Shown: positions 17,770 to 27,796, counted from the stretch's first letter. The stretch is DNA of 64,000 bases from Syntrophobacteraceae bacterium (GCA_031292215.1 JARLHO010000068.1:18654-82653); one strand, 5' to 3'. Program-made: numbers and translations. Notes: generated by a model not told the origin, from the sequence alone.

Positions 17770-18446
17770 CAAATTGCCTTTGGGAAAAATAGCAGAGTAT
17801 TTCTGCTTATATAGTATCCGTGCGCGGCGTTTATGACAAGGAGCAAAACCCGGGCCGGGCCGATCGGTATCCGATTGCCCGGGCAAGGCGTCCGGCTTGG
17901 AATTCCATGTAAACGCGCGGCAAAAAAGCATCGCGCGCGCAAGGGAGAAAAAACCCTTCAAAAGAAGTGGGCTCCGGGCAAGGCGGCGAAGATTTTCCGT
18001 TCTTTCCATATTTTTCTTTGTCTTTATTCATCGGGGGCCGGCATGTCAAGCCGAGCGAAAAGCGGGTGAGCGTGTGTGGGGCGCATCCTGAAATTTTTTT
18101 CCCGCGCCGCGAGGAGCTCGATCCCCTCAAAAAACCGATCGAAGCGGGGGGGCGGCCCATGGCAGCGGGAACTCTTCCGTGTCTTTGGGTCCTTATCGAA
18201 TTTGAGAGCGAAAAAGAGCTAATGGCGTAGCGGAACTCATCCGATATTTCTCGTAAGGGGAGAACTGTTCTTAAAAAAACCATGGGCCCTCATGCCTTCT
18301 GCGTTTTTACGATTTGAGCCTTCTATGCGGTTTCCCCCTGCGCCCCTCCGACGGGTATAGCTGTCAAGGAAACAGCTCGATAATTGTGGAATAAGGTATT
18401 TGTGAGTATCAATTAATTACCGTTTAAAGTAGAAGGGGATGAAAAA
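17770..18446. other. Long intergenic space between divergent kinase and chemoreceptor
   Basis: About 680 bases with no gene I can support; open frames here lack ribosome sites and family resemblance. A short hairpin AGCTGT/ACAGCT lies near 18360-18377. From about 18380 the sequence turns AT-rich, continuous with the AT-rich first half of the chemoreceptor gene. Confidence 0.4.
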
Positions 18447-20330
18447 ATGGCTATATTTAATAATCTCAAGATGCAACACAAGATGTTCTTGCCTAATCTG
18501 TTGAATATAATACTGCTTGGAGCAATCATATTTTTTGTGATAAATTCCAATGCCATGATTAAAAATCTATCCGGCGAACAGAGAGCCGCCGAGAAAACTA
18601 CAAGCGCAATACAGGCTACTGCTACAGATATCGAATCATATATGAGCCGTGCTATGTCTTATACGGATCTTAGCCGTAAATATAATGAACTTAATAAAAT
18701 AGTTAACAATAAAACAACATATGCAAGTCTTGATAAAGTGTGGCAAAATGTCAATCAAATCAACAAGCTGCGCTCTACAAACAAAGACATTGGCAATAAT
18801 ATCGATAAATTACTCGACAATGCCATTCTGCAATCTAATAATTACATTAAGAGTATCGTCCCGAAACTGGCTGATGAGAAAACGAGAGCCGGCGTCAGTA
18901 CTTTGGAAATGTTGGTGATAGGCGGCGCAAACAACAATACATCATACAGTTATCAATTAGAAGTACTGTTTGCGAAGATGCAGGGAGATATAACACAAAA
19001 GAAAGCGCTTTTAACCTTGATAGCCAAAGTGCTGCAAAATGTAGAAGTAGACATCAAGCATTTGGCTGGGACGCCTTTCGAATCTATGGCGGAAAAGTCA
19101 AGGGATAACCTTCTAAAGGTCAAGGACTTGACCGCTGCCTACATCAAAAACGCCGGTTCGGAGCATGTCCTCCAAATAGCCATGGCAGCCGATATACAGG
19201 CGAGCACCGCGGCTGTCGAAAACGTAAAGGGGATGAACAATCAGGAACTTTTCAGTAAACTCAAGAGCTATTTTCGCGGCATGCTGATCATCATACTGAC
19301 TGTTTCCATCCTGGGGATACTGATAAGCATATTCGTGGTGAGGTCAGTTTCCAGGGCGTTAAGAGATATTATCCACGGGCTTTCGAATGCCTCTCGCGAG
19401 GTTAACGCAGCTTCCGGACAGTTATCGGATGCCAGCCAGTCTCTTGCGGAAGGCGCCACGGAGCAGGCGGCTTCCATAGAAGAAATTTCGGCTTCGCTGG
19501 AGGAAATATCGGCGATGACCAAAGGAAATGCCAAACATGCCGGCGATGCGGACAGGCTCATGCAGGGAGCCCAGCAGACCTTTGAGACGGCCAACTCGTC
19601 CATGGTGCGTTTGACTGCTTCGATGGAGGAAATATCTAGTGCGAGCGAAAAGACCTCAAAAATCATAAAGACTATTGACGAGATCGCTTTCCAGACCAAT
19701 TTGCTCGCTCTAAACGCCGCGGTGGAAGCGGCTCGGGCCGGCGAGGCTGGGGCCGGGTTCGCCGTTGTCGCCGACGAGGTCCGCAATCTGGCCATGAGGG
19801 CTGCCGAGGCGGCAAAGAATACGACCTCGCTGATCGAAGGCACGATGAAAAAGGTAAAGGACGGCTCGGGGTTGGTGACGAGTACTAGCGAGGCCTTTGG
19901 CGGGTTGGGAGATTCGACCGAAAAGATCGCTGCCCTGATCGTTGAAATCGCGACTGCCTCAAAAGAGCAGTCCGTGGGCATAGACCAGGTCAGTACGGCC
20001 ATGAGCAGCACCGAGCAGGTTATACAGAAAAATTCGGCCAATGCGGAGGAAACGGCTGCGGCCTCCCAGGAAATGAGTGGCCAGGCAGAGCAGATGAAAA
20101 GCCTGGTTGCAAGGCTCGTTGCACTTGTTGGCGACGATGCCAAAGATTTGCTCGCTGGTGCTGCCAAAGACCCGGTGAGTTCTCGGGCGGTAAAGCGAGT
20201 TCGCCCGAACGGAGCGAATGGAGTCGCAAAGGCGTCTGCCAGGCGCCCTGAAAAGGGTGCAAATGGAATGAAACACCTTGTTGACACTAAATTCGAATCT
20301 GATGGGCAAAGCGATATCGGCGAGTTTTAA
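18447..20330 (+). CDS. Methyl-accepting chemotaxis protein 1 (compositionally mosaic)
   Basis: 627 residues. Membrane segment 1 (about 14-35), a periplasmic all-helical sensor domain (about 36-275), membrane segment 2 (about 276-300), a short HAMP-like linker, then the signalling domain with the conserved hairpin tip ([20 protein letters not shown], about 412-431). It would bind CheW/CheA and report an unknown ligand. The first ~600 bases are AT-rich (23 G+C of 60 at 18721-18780 by hand count) while the signalling part is GC-rich (43 of 60 at 19741-19800), so the sensor half looks imported and joined to a resident signalling half. AAGGGG lies 8 bases before the ATG. Confidence 0.93.
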   Translation: MAIFNNLKMQHKMFLPNLLNIILLGAIIFFVINSNAMIKNLSGEQRAAEKTTSAIQATATDIESYMSRAMSYTDLSRKYNELNKIVNNKTTYASLDKVWQNVNQINKLRSTNKDIGNNIDKLLDNAILQSNNYIKSIVPKLADEKTRAGVSTLEMLVIGGANNNTSYSYQLEVLFAKMQGDITQKKALLTLIAKVLQNVEVDIKHLAGTPFESMAEKSRDNLLKVKDLTAAYIKNAGSEHVLQIAMAADIQASTAAVENVKGMNNQELFSKLKSYFRGMLIIILTVSILGILISIFVVRSVSRALRDIIHGLSNASREVNAASGQLSDASQSLAEGATEQAASIEEISASLEEISAMTKGNAKHAGDADRLMQGAQQTFETANSSMVRLTASMEEISSASEKTSKIIKTIDEIAFQTNLLALNAAVEAARAGEAGAGFAVVADEVRNLAMRAAEAAKNTTSLIEGTMKKVKDGSGLVTSTSEAFGGLGDSTEKIAALIVEIATASKEQSVGIDQVSTAMSSTEQVIQKNSANAEETAAASQEMSGQAEQMKSLVARLVALVGDDAKDLLAGAAKDPVSSRAVKRVRPNGANGVAKASARRPEKGANGMKHLVDTKFESDGQSDIGEF

Positions 20331-20352
20331 AGCGCTAAAGCTCTCGATCGGG

Positions 20353-20382
20353 GCCCGCCTGGAAACGCGATTCCGGGCGGGC
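20353..20382 (+). terminator. Hairpin after chemoreceptor 1
   Basis: GCCCGCC and TGGAA pair with TTCC and GGGCGGGC around a 7-base loop. There is no T-run directly after it, so termination is plausible but not certain. Confidence 0.45.
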
Positions 20383-20605
20383 TAAACGAGTGAATCCTCA
20401 AAATTATTTTCCTCGAAATTCCCATAAGTCTTGCCGGAACCCTTGATTGCGCCGAACGGACCAGGTCCGCCGAGATGGAAAAAGCCTTTTTACTCGGGAG
20501 GGATTTGATTTCTAATTTAACGTCATTATATTCCTTTAGCTCCACGGGTTGGAGCGGGCGGTTGTAGATCCGGGGATTGCCGGGACGTTTTGCAGGAGTA
20601 ACGTC

Positions 20606-21079
20606 ATGAAATATGGAGCGGGCGCCACTGATTATCTGTCGCGTATTTTGCTTGGATTTACTGCGGGCTTTTTCGCCACATTAATTTTTCACCAGTTGAC
20701 CGTCTTGGCGCTTTGGGTTGCCGGCGTTTCGCCTTTTGCCCCTTTCCCCCTGGCCGCCACCAAGCCGTTTGGAGTTCCGGCAGTCATTTCTCTGGCCGTT
20801 TGGGGAGGAATCTGGGGTATTCTTTTCGCCTTTATACACGACTGGTTCCCTGCTCGCGCCGGCTATTGGGTGGCGGTTTTTCTTTTCGGGGCCATCTGTC
20901 CGTCTTTGGTCGCTTTCCTGGTGGTAATGCCCCTAAAGGGGCTTGCTGTTGGTGGGGGCTGGCATCCGCCCCTGCTCCTGACGGCATTTCTGGCAAACGG
21001 GATGTGGGGTGTCGGCCTCGGGCTGATTCTTATGTTTCTCTCGGGTTTGTTTGGAGCACGGCGTGATAGACTGGCATAG
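20606..21079 (+). CDS. Small integral membrane protein of unknown function
   Basis: 157 residues with four predicted membrane segments (about 15-40, 55-82, 88-110, 125-148). I do not recognise the family with certainty; the segments are Gly/Phe/Trp-rich and charged residues occur only in the short loops and C-terminal tail ARRDR. The start at 20606 is chosen for AGGAG 8 bases upstream; 19 extra in-frame codons upstream are not supported. It stands alone between a chemoreceptor and a DUF1847 gene on the same strand, with gaps of about 275 and 300 bases. Confidence 0.7.
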   Translation: MKYGAGATDYLSRILLGFTAGFFATLIFHQLTVLALWVAGVSPFAPFPLAATKPFGVPAVISLAVWGGIWGILFAFIHDWFPARAGYWVAVFLFGAICPSLVAFLVVMPLKGLAVGGGWHPPLLLTAFLANGMWGVGLGLILMFLSGLFGARRDRLA

Positions 21080-21382
21080 CGCCACAGTTCAAACGATGTG
21101 CAAAAATGTTTTTGCTGGACATGAATGGTTGTCTGGGTTTGGGTGCTAGCTTTTGGATTCCCTGACTCTTTAATTTCCTCCACGGTATTTTTCCACAAAT
21201 CCGCCGTACCTGGTACACTCTATGGTTCCGTTGCCGATGTCGATCGTCATGGACCTCCTTGGCTCGATAGGCATGACAATGGATTTATCTGGAGCCGGCC
21301 TTCCTCTGGTGAAAATTTCCCGGGAGCGGGAGGATTCGAGAAAAAGCGGCCTGGATCTTTTTTGCAAGAAGGGGTGTGTACC
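21080..21382. other. Intergenic space upstream of the DUF1847 gene
   Basis: About 300 bases. The downstream gene's frame is open back to 21125, but the codons there lack family resemblance, so I treat this as noncoding. No convincing promoter seen. Confidence 0.35.
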
Positions 21383-22093
21383 GTGGAAATGAACTGCGTA
21401 AAGTGCAAAGTCGTAGACAAATTGTGCAGAAAGCCCGATGGCCATGGACCCGAATTTTGTCCAACCAAAAAGAAAACAGATATTATCGAAGAGTCGCTCC
21501 AGGAGTACGACAAGGCTGAAAATAGAGAATTTGCCAGACTGGCCTCGGTTCAGGAGGGGCAATGCTATGCGAACAGGGACAGCAAGCCTTACATCATGGA
21601 GCCGGTTAAAACCCGGATTGTCGAAGTCATCGAGTTTTCACAGAAGATGGGCTACAAATTGCTTGGGATCGCGTTTTGCGGGGGAGTGACCCGGGAGGCG
21701 GGCGCTTTGACCGAAATATTTGAAAAACACGGCTTTGAAGTCGTGGGGGTTTCCTGCAAAGTGGGGGGCGTTCCCAAAGAGCGCATCGGGATAAAGGAAG
21801 AGGAGAAGATAAATATCGGGGAACACGAACCGATGTGCAACCCGATCGCCCAGGCCATGCTCTTAAATGACGCGGGAGTCGATCTAAATATTATGCTCTG
21901 TCTCTGCGTGGGACATGATTCGCTGTTTCTAAAATACGTCAAGGGCCCCACGACGATTATGGCGGTAAAAGACAGGGTCACCGGCCACAATCCCCTGGCC
22001 CCCGTTTATACGTCGGATTCTTATTACCAGAGGCTAAAAAAGCTTGAGATGGGGAGCGAGGAAGAAATGACGGCCAGACTCACGGTGAAATAA
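21383..22093 (+). CDS. DUF1847 family Cys-rich (probably metal-binding) protein
   Basis: About 236 residues. The N-terminus has a Cys cluster (MNCVKCKVVDKLC and a further Cys in EFCP) and more cysteines occur in IAFCGGV, VSCKVGG, EPMCNP and LCLCVGHD, typical of DUF1847 proteins in anaerobes, which are predicted to bind a metal or iron-sulfur cluster. The function is not established. AAGGGG lies 8 bases before the GTG at 21383; the ATG at 21389 is a possible alternative. No operon partner: the next gene is convergent. Confidence 0.8.
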   Translation: MEMNCVKCKVVDKLCRKPDGHGPEFCPTKKKTDIIEESLQEYDKAENREFARLASVQEGQCYANRDSKPYIMEPVKTRIVEVIEFSQKMGYKLLGIAFCGGVTREAGALTEIFEKHGFEVVGVSCKVGGVPKERIGIKEEEKINIGEHEPMCNPIAQAMLLNDAGVDLNIMLCLCVGHDSLFLKYVKGPTTIMAVKDRVTGHNPLAPVYTSDSYYQRLKKLEMGSEEEMTARLTVK

Positions 22094-22138
22094 AAGCCCC
22101 CCGGGGTGCGAGTGTCCAATTTGCCTTCTTCGTTTGGA

Positions 22139-22840
22139 TTATTTTATCGTTTCAGATATTTCTAACGCCTTAGCGTGCAAATCCATATCCCGATCGGCCG
22201 GGATTTGACCCTTCGCTGTTTCACCACGATAAGTTCTATAAACAGGGTAATTGCTCCCTTCCACCTCATTTCCCCACTGTTGCCAGTCACGTCTTTGTTG
22301 TCTTGCGAAAAGCTCCAGATACGGGCCGGGACTGCATTTTTCAATGACGGGATAAAGCTCCTCGGGCTTTCTGGAGTGTTCGCGCTTTCTTGTCCGGATA
22401 ATATTGGTCTGGGTCCTGCCAGGCTGTAATGTTCGAAAGCTTCCCCGCACCCCGAATAGAATTAACTCGGTAACATTGCGAAAGTAAAATCCAACGCCCC
22501 TTCCGTCGGGTCCGCCGTCTTTGCGGATTTTGTACCAGACGATATTCGTTTTATAAATGAATCCCCATCGTTGCATTACCTCCAAGCCTTCTTTCAAGAG
22601 GGCATTGGGAACCCAGAGATATAAATGAGATTGGGGGAGAGCCAAATCGCGGACAGGGAGATCTTTTATTTCTTCAAAAGTCATCGTCCCGTATCGGGAA
22701 AGCCTTTTATGTTCCGGCGCCATTTTGCCGGTTCGATTTGAGAATCTCCACGGTGGATCGGCCAGGATCGTACCGAATGGCCCCAGGTTCGCGCTCTTTA
22801 AATCCAGGGAGGCCGGAAACTCCGAGATATCCGGTTTCAT
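22139..22840 (-). CDS. MT-A70 family adenine-N6 methyltransferase (orphan, phage-like)
   Basis: 233 residues. The catalytic DPPW motif is in ILADPPWRF (near residue 30), followed by the MT-A70 blocks LYLWVPNALL, WGFIYKTNIVW and YLELFARQQR. Such enzymes methylate adenine in DNA (or RNA) and in bacteria are commonly carried by phages and islands without a partner nuclease; none is seen here. The start at 22840 has GGAGG 7 bases upstream. It lies downstream of tRNA-Leu on the same strand in a less GC-rich patch, which suggests a remnant of an integrated element. Confidence 0.88.
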   Translation of the reverse strand: MKPDISEFPASLDLKSANLGPFGTILADPPWRFSNRTGKMAPEHKRLSRYGTMTFEEIKDLPVRDLALPQSHLYLWVPNALLKEGLEVMQRWGFIYKTNIVWYKIRKDGGPDGRGVGFYFRNVTELILFGVRGSFRTLQPGRTQTNIIRTRKREHSRKPEELYPVIEKCSPGPYLELFARQQRRDWQQWGNEVEGSNYPVYRTYRGETAKGQIPADRDMDLHAKALEISETIK

Positions 22841-23150
22841 TATGCGTCCTCCACGTATAGTGTCTTTGAAATCCCAAAAACCAGGATCGGGCATTGCTCA
22901 TATGGGTTGTTTATGACCCGTAAGAAGCCCCACGACCTAAGCCATCAAAAATTTCCTGGAGTTCATCCGTTCTGGTAATCATTTGCTGACTGTTGGGACA
23001 TTATCAAAAAATATCCGGAATTGATAATATTGATTGGAACGACTCAATTCGAAGAACTCGATTTTGAGTAGCCGTTGATCCTGCGGGGTTGGAGCGGGGC
23101 TTGAAATCTTTAACCCAGCCCCTAAAGTCGTGATAAACTTTTTAAACCAG
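22841..23150 (-). other. AT-richer remnant between tRNA-Leu and the methyltransferase
   Basis: On the minus strand this stretch holds an open tail ending in YYQFRIFFDNVPTVSK (stop at 22979) that overlaps, by ATGA, a 23-codon frame MITRTDELQEIFDGLGRG. Neither has a recognisable family. They look like gene remnants between the tRNA and the MT-A70 gene, not intact genes. I found no second copy of the tRNA 3' end that would mark an attachment site. Confidence 0.35.
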
Positions 23151-23235
23151 TGCCTGGGGCGGGAATCGAACCCGCACGCCCACAAGGAGCAAGGGATTTT
23201 AAGTCCCTTGTGTCTACCAGTTCCACCACCCAGGC
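23151..23235 (-). tRNA. tRNA-Leu (anticodon UAA)
   Basis: 85 bases. Acceptor stem GCCTGGG pairs with CCCAGGC; the T arm is GGGTTCGATTC; the anticodon loop CTTAAAA gives anticodon UAA, and there is a long variable arm as expected for class II tRNAs. The CCA end is not encoded. Confidence 0.96.
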
Positions 23236-23630
23236 GTAGAGCGGCATGTACACAAAAGATGAGCATCGCCAGTCGCAGCGAGCCTTTGAACCCGGCAGGG
23301 CGCCGGCTGCACCTGCTAACTTATTATCTCTATCACAATTGGTATTCGCAGTCAAAGCCGTGAAAGCGTTCCGGGTAAAGTCGAACCGATACGTCGGGGA
23401 TGGCTCGATAAGGCGGCGCCCCACAGATCCCTGCGGTTCTTAGGAATATGGACTGAGTTTTATCCGTTTTTCCCCAAAAGAACAACTCGACAGATCAAAA
23501 GTTGCTGTTTTCTCTAAAGTCCATGGATTCGGCGTCCGATACAGGAAATGGATTATCGGGGAGCATTCCACCGGTGATGGGGCGATTTACATTCAGGGGA
23601 AAGCTCGTATTTGAAAAGGGGGGGAAGATA
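23236..23630. other. Space upstream of the autotransporter gene
   Basis: About 395 bases with no supported gene. The autotransporter frame is open back to 23502, but this part precedes the signal peptide and the ribosome site, so it is treated as noncoding leader. No clear promoter found. Confidence 0.35.
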
Positions 23631-26600
23631 ATGGATTGGATAATGTGGGGCAGACGGGCGGCAATTTGGTTTTTGACCGGCGTATTCGTGGTTATCGCCG
23701 CTCTGTGCGGGTCGGTCCGGGTCAACGCAGCGGATCTGAGAGTAGACGGGAGCCTGGGCGACTCTCCTTATAATGTCGTAGCGAGCATCGGCTATGACAA
23801 TGAGTCGGTGGGTCTCAGTTCGCAGGGCGGGATAATGAATCAGTCCGGCTACACCAATACGGTCAACAACGCGCTCAGTGTGGGTCTAAACGGCGGCGCG
23901 AGCGGAACATACAACCTTAGTGGGACGGGCGCCCTCAAGGCGCTGGGGACCCTCGGCCTCCCGCAGACATCGGTCACCACGGGCTTTTCGTTCGAATACG
24001 TCGGCAGCAATGCAGGCGCGGGGACTTTCAATCAAACGGGGGGGACCAATACCATCATCGGCGGGGAGATGTTTGTCGGGTCCGACATTTTTTCCGGCTC
24101 GGGTAAGAGTTCCACCGGTGTGTACGACCTCAGCGGCGGGAGCATTTTAATCAGCAAATTAATAGAGGGTTCCAGCAACCTGGAGGGTTCCGGCGCCGAA
24201 CTGATAGGCGACAGCGGCGGAAACGGGACGTTCAACCAGACGGGCGGGTACAATCTGTGCAACAATGGGGTGTTTATCGGGTCCGACGGCGCGTGGCGGC
24301 TGGATAATACCCTAATGACCGGTTCTACGGGCGTATACAATCTCAGCGGCGCCGATAGCGTCCTCAACACAGGCGGGGCGGCGATAGTCGGCGACAGCGC
24401 CGACGGCGGCGAGGTCGTGGGCGATGGCGGGGGTACGGGGACGTTCAATCAATTTGGCGGGACCAATATCGCAACAGACGGCGGCCTGGCTGTTGGCTCC
24501 GACGTTTACGGGTCGGGCGTGGGCGGCGTAGGCGTGTTCAACCTTGACGGGGGTAGCCTCGTTGCTTCCGGATTGCCTCAAGCTGTGGGCGGCGAAGTAA
24601 TAGGCACATGCCGCGGAATCGGTACGTTCAACCAGACGGGCGGGACCAATACGGTTCTGGCAGGCCTGTTTGTCGGGTCCAACATCAATTATTCCCTGTC
24701 GCCGTCTCCAAGAACACCCGTGGGAGGCACGGGCGTATACAATCTTAGCGGCGGCGCCCTGACGGCCCGGGGGGGGGGCGCAGTGTACTACGGTCCGACG
24801 GTTTTCGTACCCGGCGAGTCCATAGGCGAAGGCGGGGGTACGGGTACGTTTAACCAGACGGGCGGTACAAACACGGTCACGGACGGCCTGTGTGTCGGCA
24901 CGGACTTGTTTCAATCGAACGAGGGGCCGGGCGCGGGCGTATACAATCTCAGCGGCGGCGCCCTTAGCGCCGTTGGAAACGGGACGATCGGCTCGGCGGA
25001 TTTCATGCCCGGCGAGACAATCGGCGACGGCGGGGGCGTGGGGACGCTCACCCAGACCGGCGGGACCAATACGGTCGCCGGCGGTCTGTATGTGGGTTCC
25101 GAAATATTGGGCAATAGCGCCGGAGGCGCCGGGGCGTACAATCTCCATGGCGGCGCCCTGCAGGCGGACTACGAATATGTGGGCGGCGCGGGTACGTTCA
25201 CCCAGACCGGCGGGAGCAATACGGTTACAGGCGCCGGCGCCCGATACGGCATCGAAATGAACGGAGGCGTCTACCACCTGAACGGCGGGACCCTGACCGC
25301 CGGCGCAATCGACGGCAATCTCGACAACCAGGGCGGGACTTTCGTCCCCTCAAACGCCGGCGCCCTTTTGACCGGCGACTACACGCAGGGCAAAAACGGC
25401 GTTTTGCTGATAGATATAGCTTCGGCGAACAACTACAGTTCCCTCAATATGGGCGGGACCGGCGCGGCGATCTTTAGCGGCGGCTCCATACAACCGGTGT
25501 TGCAGGGCGGTTGCGTCCCAACCCCCGGCGAAACGTTCGACGTCATCGGTAATGCAAAAAACATAACCGGCGCGCCCGTGGTTGAAAACTTCACCGCGAC
25601 CCTGCTGGGAGTGGAGGGGAATACGGCCGACCCGGGGATGACGATCACCGCCGTTCGCGACTACGCCAATTCCGGACTGACTCTAACGCAGAACCAAAAG
25701 CAGGTGGCGAACATGCTCGATAAGGTCTCCGGCGTTACTACCGGGGACCTCGGGACCGTTTTGCACGCTATCGACTCCATCCCGGCTTCGAGTGCGAATC
25801 GTGTGGGCAATGTCTATCGGCAGATCTCGCCCCAGGTTGCGGCTTCTTTGGCCAACCTGGGTTTTGCGGCCTCCGCTTTTTTCCAGCAGGATCTAAGCGA
25901 ACGGATCACGAGCCTTCGCTATGCCGGCCTTGCCGGCCAAATGCCGAGTGGCTTCGGCGCGAGCGGCCTCGCTTTGGCCATGAATCCCGAAGGGGCTTTA
26001 ACACTTGCCGGCGCGGGCCCCGGCGCGGCTTCGAAGGCGAACGGGTGGAATTTCTACGCGGACCCGCAGGTTTTCTGGGGTTCACAGAGTTCGACCGCTC
26101 AAGAGACCGGCTATAGTTTTTCAATCGGCGGGCTTACCGCCGGGGCCGACTACCATGTATGCGACGATCTTCTCGTAGGCCTCGCTACCGGATACGGCCA
26201 TACGGACGCGGGGTTCTACGATAACCTGGGCAACGTGCAAAACGACACCGTGCCCGTCAACCTTTATGCAGCCTACTTCCCGGGGAGCTTCTACGCCTAC
26301 GGCTCCGCCGGGTACGCCGTCAATCTTTTCAGTACGACCCGCCAGATCGCGTTCGACTCGATCTATCGCGAAGCGTCGGGGTCTACAACCGGCGACATGT
26401 TCAACGGCTACGCAGAAACGGGCTACGACTTTAAGGCCCGGGGCGCGGTGCTCACCCCTATGGCAAGCCTCGCCTATTCGAGCCTGTGGATCGACGGATT
26501 CGGTGAAACCGGAGCGGATTCGCTCGACCTGAACGTCAATTCCCAGCACGCCGACTCTTTCCAACTGGGCCCCGGCGTGAGGGTTGCGACCGCCCTTAAG

Positions 26601-26873
26601 TACGGCGCCGCCGTGCTCGCGCCCCAGTTCTATGCGAGCTACGAGCACGAGTTTTCAAACGACAGCCGGGGTATCGACGCTTCACTTGCCAATGTCGGGG
26701 TCCCGTTCAGTTTCCACTCCCAGCGGTTGGGCGCCGACTTCGGGTTGATTGGCGGCAGCGTCACCCTGTTTTCAGGAAAGAACTTTTCCGTGCGGCTCGA
26801 TGCCAACGCGGAAATAGGACGCGCCAATTACAATGCCTATACGGTGGACGCCGGGCTCGGTTTCCGGTTTTAA
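23631..26873 (+). CDS. Autotransporter with Gly/Asn-rich tandem-repeat passenger
   Basis: 1080 residues, type Va secretion. A long signal peptide (residues 1 to about 34, ending VNAA) precedes a passenger built of about eight imperfect repeats of 55-70 residues. Each has a GTFNQTGGTNT turn, a VGS step and a GVYNLSGG turn; the pattern suggests a beta-helix. A helical linker (near 690-790) leads to a C-terminal beta-barrel (about 800-1080) ending in GLGFRF, the aromatic end needed for outer-membrane insertion. A GGGGGG-AAG site precedes the ATG. No protease or adhesin catalytic motif is visible in the passenger, so adhesion or surface-layer roles are only inferred. Repeat units are more alike in DNA than the barrel, so copy number may vary between strains. 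Confidence 0.92.
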   Translation: MDWIMWGRRAAIWFLTGVFVVIAALCGSVRVNAADLRVDGSLGDSPYNVVASIGYDNESVGLSSQGGIMNQSGYTNTVNNALSVGLNGGASGTYNLSGTGALKALGTLGLPQTSVTTGFSFEYVGSNAGAGTFNQTGGTNTIIGGEMFVGSDIFSGSGKSSTGVYDLSGGSILISKLIEGSSNLEGSGAELIGDSGGNGTFNQTGGYNLCNNGVFIGSDGAWRLDNTLMTGSTGVYNLSGADSVLNTGGAAIVGDSADGGEVVGDGGGTGTFNQFGGTNIATDGGLAVGSDVYGSGVGGVGVFNLDGGSLVASGLPQAVGGEVIGTCRGIGTFNQTGGTNTVLAGLFVGSNINYSLSPSPRTPVGGTGVYNLSGGALTARGGGAVYYGPTVFVPGESIGEGGGTGTFNQTGGTNTVTDGLCVGTDLFQSNEGPGAGVYNLSGGALSAVGNGTIGSADFMPGETIGDGGGVGTLTQTGGTNTVAGGLYVGSEILGNSAGGAGAYNLHGGALQADYEYVGGAGTFTQTGGSNTVTGAGARYGIEMNGGVYHLNGGTLTAGAIDGNLDNQGGTFVPSNAGALLTGDYTQGKNGVLLIDIASANNYSSLNMGGTGAAIFSGGSIQPVLQGGCVPTPGETFDVIGNAKNITGAPVVENFTATLLGVEGNTADPGMTITAVRDYANSGLTLTQNQKQVANMLDKVSGVTTGDLGTVLHAIDSIPASSANRVGNVYRQISPQVAASLANLGFAASAFFQQDLSERITSLRYAGLAGQMPSGFGASGLALAMNPEGALTLAGAGPGAASKANGWNFYADPQVFWGSQSSTAQETGYSFSIGGLTAGADYHVCDDLLVGLATGYGHTDAGFYDNLGNVQNDTVPVNLYAAYFPGSFYAYGSAGYAVNLFSTTRQIAFDSIYREASGSTTGDMFNGYAETGYDFKARGAVLTPMASLAYSSLWIDGFGETGADSLDLNVNSQHADSFQLGPGVRVATALKYGAAVLAPQFYASYEHEFSNDSRGIDASLANVGVPFSFHSQRLGADFGLIGGSVTLFSGKNFSVRLDANAEIGRANYNAYTVDAGLGFRF

Positions 26874-26942
26874 AAATCCGGATGGAAGTTGCAAGCCGGG
26901 TTTCGATCCATGTGTTTTGTAAAAGCTTGAAAAAGCGCTGAA

Positions 26943-26995
26943 GAAAAAAAAGAGCCGGGTCGAGGAGTCCCGCCGTTTTAAGGACCCCGACCCGG
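26943..26995 (-). terminator. Strong inverted repeat with minus-strand T-run
   Basis: CCGGGTCG (26955-26962) pairs perfectly with CGACCCGG (26988-26995), with further pairing inside. On the minus strand it is followed by about nine T residues. No minus-strand gene precedes it, so it may be a leftover of a lost gene, or it may act as a bidirectional stop for the autotransporter. Confidence 0.45.
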
Positions 26996-27235
26996 ATCAC
27001 CCTCCGGACCGGGCTAAGGAGCAGCGCCGGGAACACCCGCAAGGCCCGATCGAGAACAACACAATCCTGCCGACACTCTCCTATGTCCTGCTAAAGACCA
27101 TAACGCTCCCGCAGCCTGCAATAAGCCTTTTGAAGCAGCTTTGCATGTTCCCTCCGGCACACCCGGAAACCATGAAAAGGGCGCACTCAACCTTTTGAAG
27201 GGGGCGCCCGTCAATCACCCCCTTTTCTAAAGCTT

Positions 27236-27436
27236 ACAATTACCCACACATATGCCCACCTATCTCCTTTTGCAAAGTTGCAAATAAGGGGGGCGATCGA
27301 GCCAAGCCACTCCAGGCAAATCTCCGGTAAGGGGTAAGTGGGCGCATGTGTGGGTAATTGTCAGCTTTGCAAAAAAAGGGGGGTGATAGGGCCAAGCCCC
27401 TTTCTTGGGAGTCTCCGCTAAGGGGTAAGTGGGCCG
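27236..27436. repeat. Dispersed repeat R1, short copies C
   Basis: 27236-27361 is a 126-base unit bounded by inverted ends: ACAATTACCCACACAT at the left and ATGTGTGGGTAATTGT at the right, extending to about 24 paired bases with two mismatches. A second partial unit follows (27362-27436, TTTGCAAAAAAAGGGGGG to GGTAAGTGGG). No protein is encoded. The rest of 26996-27796 holds nothing else I can support. Confidence 0.75.
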
Positions 27437-27796
27437 CGGTCGGCCGGGCTTGAACGCAACTTCGTATCACAACCACCAAGCCATGGAGATATCGGGGCTG
27501 TTCCAATCTCGGATCGGAAATCGATTCGCCTGGAAGCTACAAAAATAATCGCATGGCGCGGTAATTGTGCTGACGTATAACTAAGTAGTATTACATGGAA
27601 AAAGTTTGCAATTAGTTTTTGTTTCAAACCATTGCAAAGTATTGTCGCTCAATGGCTGTTGACAGGAAGTCTAGCTGTTTTTACGTTGTCTTTAACAAGT
27701 TTTCGTGCCGGATTCCGAGAGGGTCGCGGCGTATCGAAGGTGATTGTATAGAGATGGTAACCATGGTTTACAGCAGATATACAGGAGACACATATC

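Noticed and set aside
17831..18283. Long open frames on both strands between the kinase and chemoreceptor 1
   Set aside because: No ribosome sites, odd Arg/Ser/Gly-rich composition, consistent with chance frames in GC-rich DNA.
19268..20287. 339-codon frame antisense to chemoreceptor 1
   Set aside because: Typical shadow of an Ala/Glu-rich GC-rich gene; similar shadows occur antisense to the other chemoreceptors.
22139..22840. Restriction-modification system at the MT-A70 gene
   Set aside because: No endonuclease or specificity gene is adjacent; the neighbours are tRNA remnants and a DUF1847 gene.
24312..25277. 321-codon frame antisense to the autotransporter repeats
   Set aside because: Produced by the regular codon pattern of the repeats on the other strand; no start site and no family resemblance.
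26926..27198. Open frame of about 89 codons on the plus strand after the autotransporter (charged N-terminus)
   Set aside because: No ATG or GTG start with a ribosome site, no family resemblance, and it overlaps a strong inverted repeat.
27236..27436. CRISPR-like array, because similar units recur
   Set aside because: Units are few, imperfect and in mixed orientation, with no evenly spaced repeats and unique spacers; no cas genes in the window.
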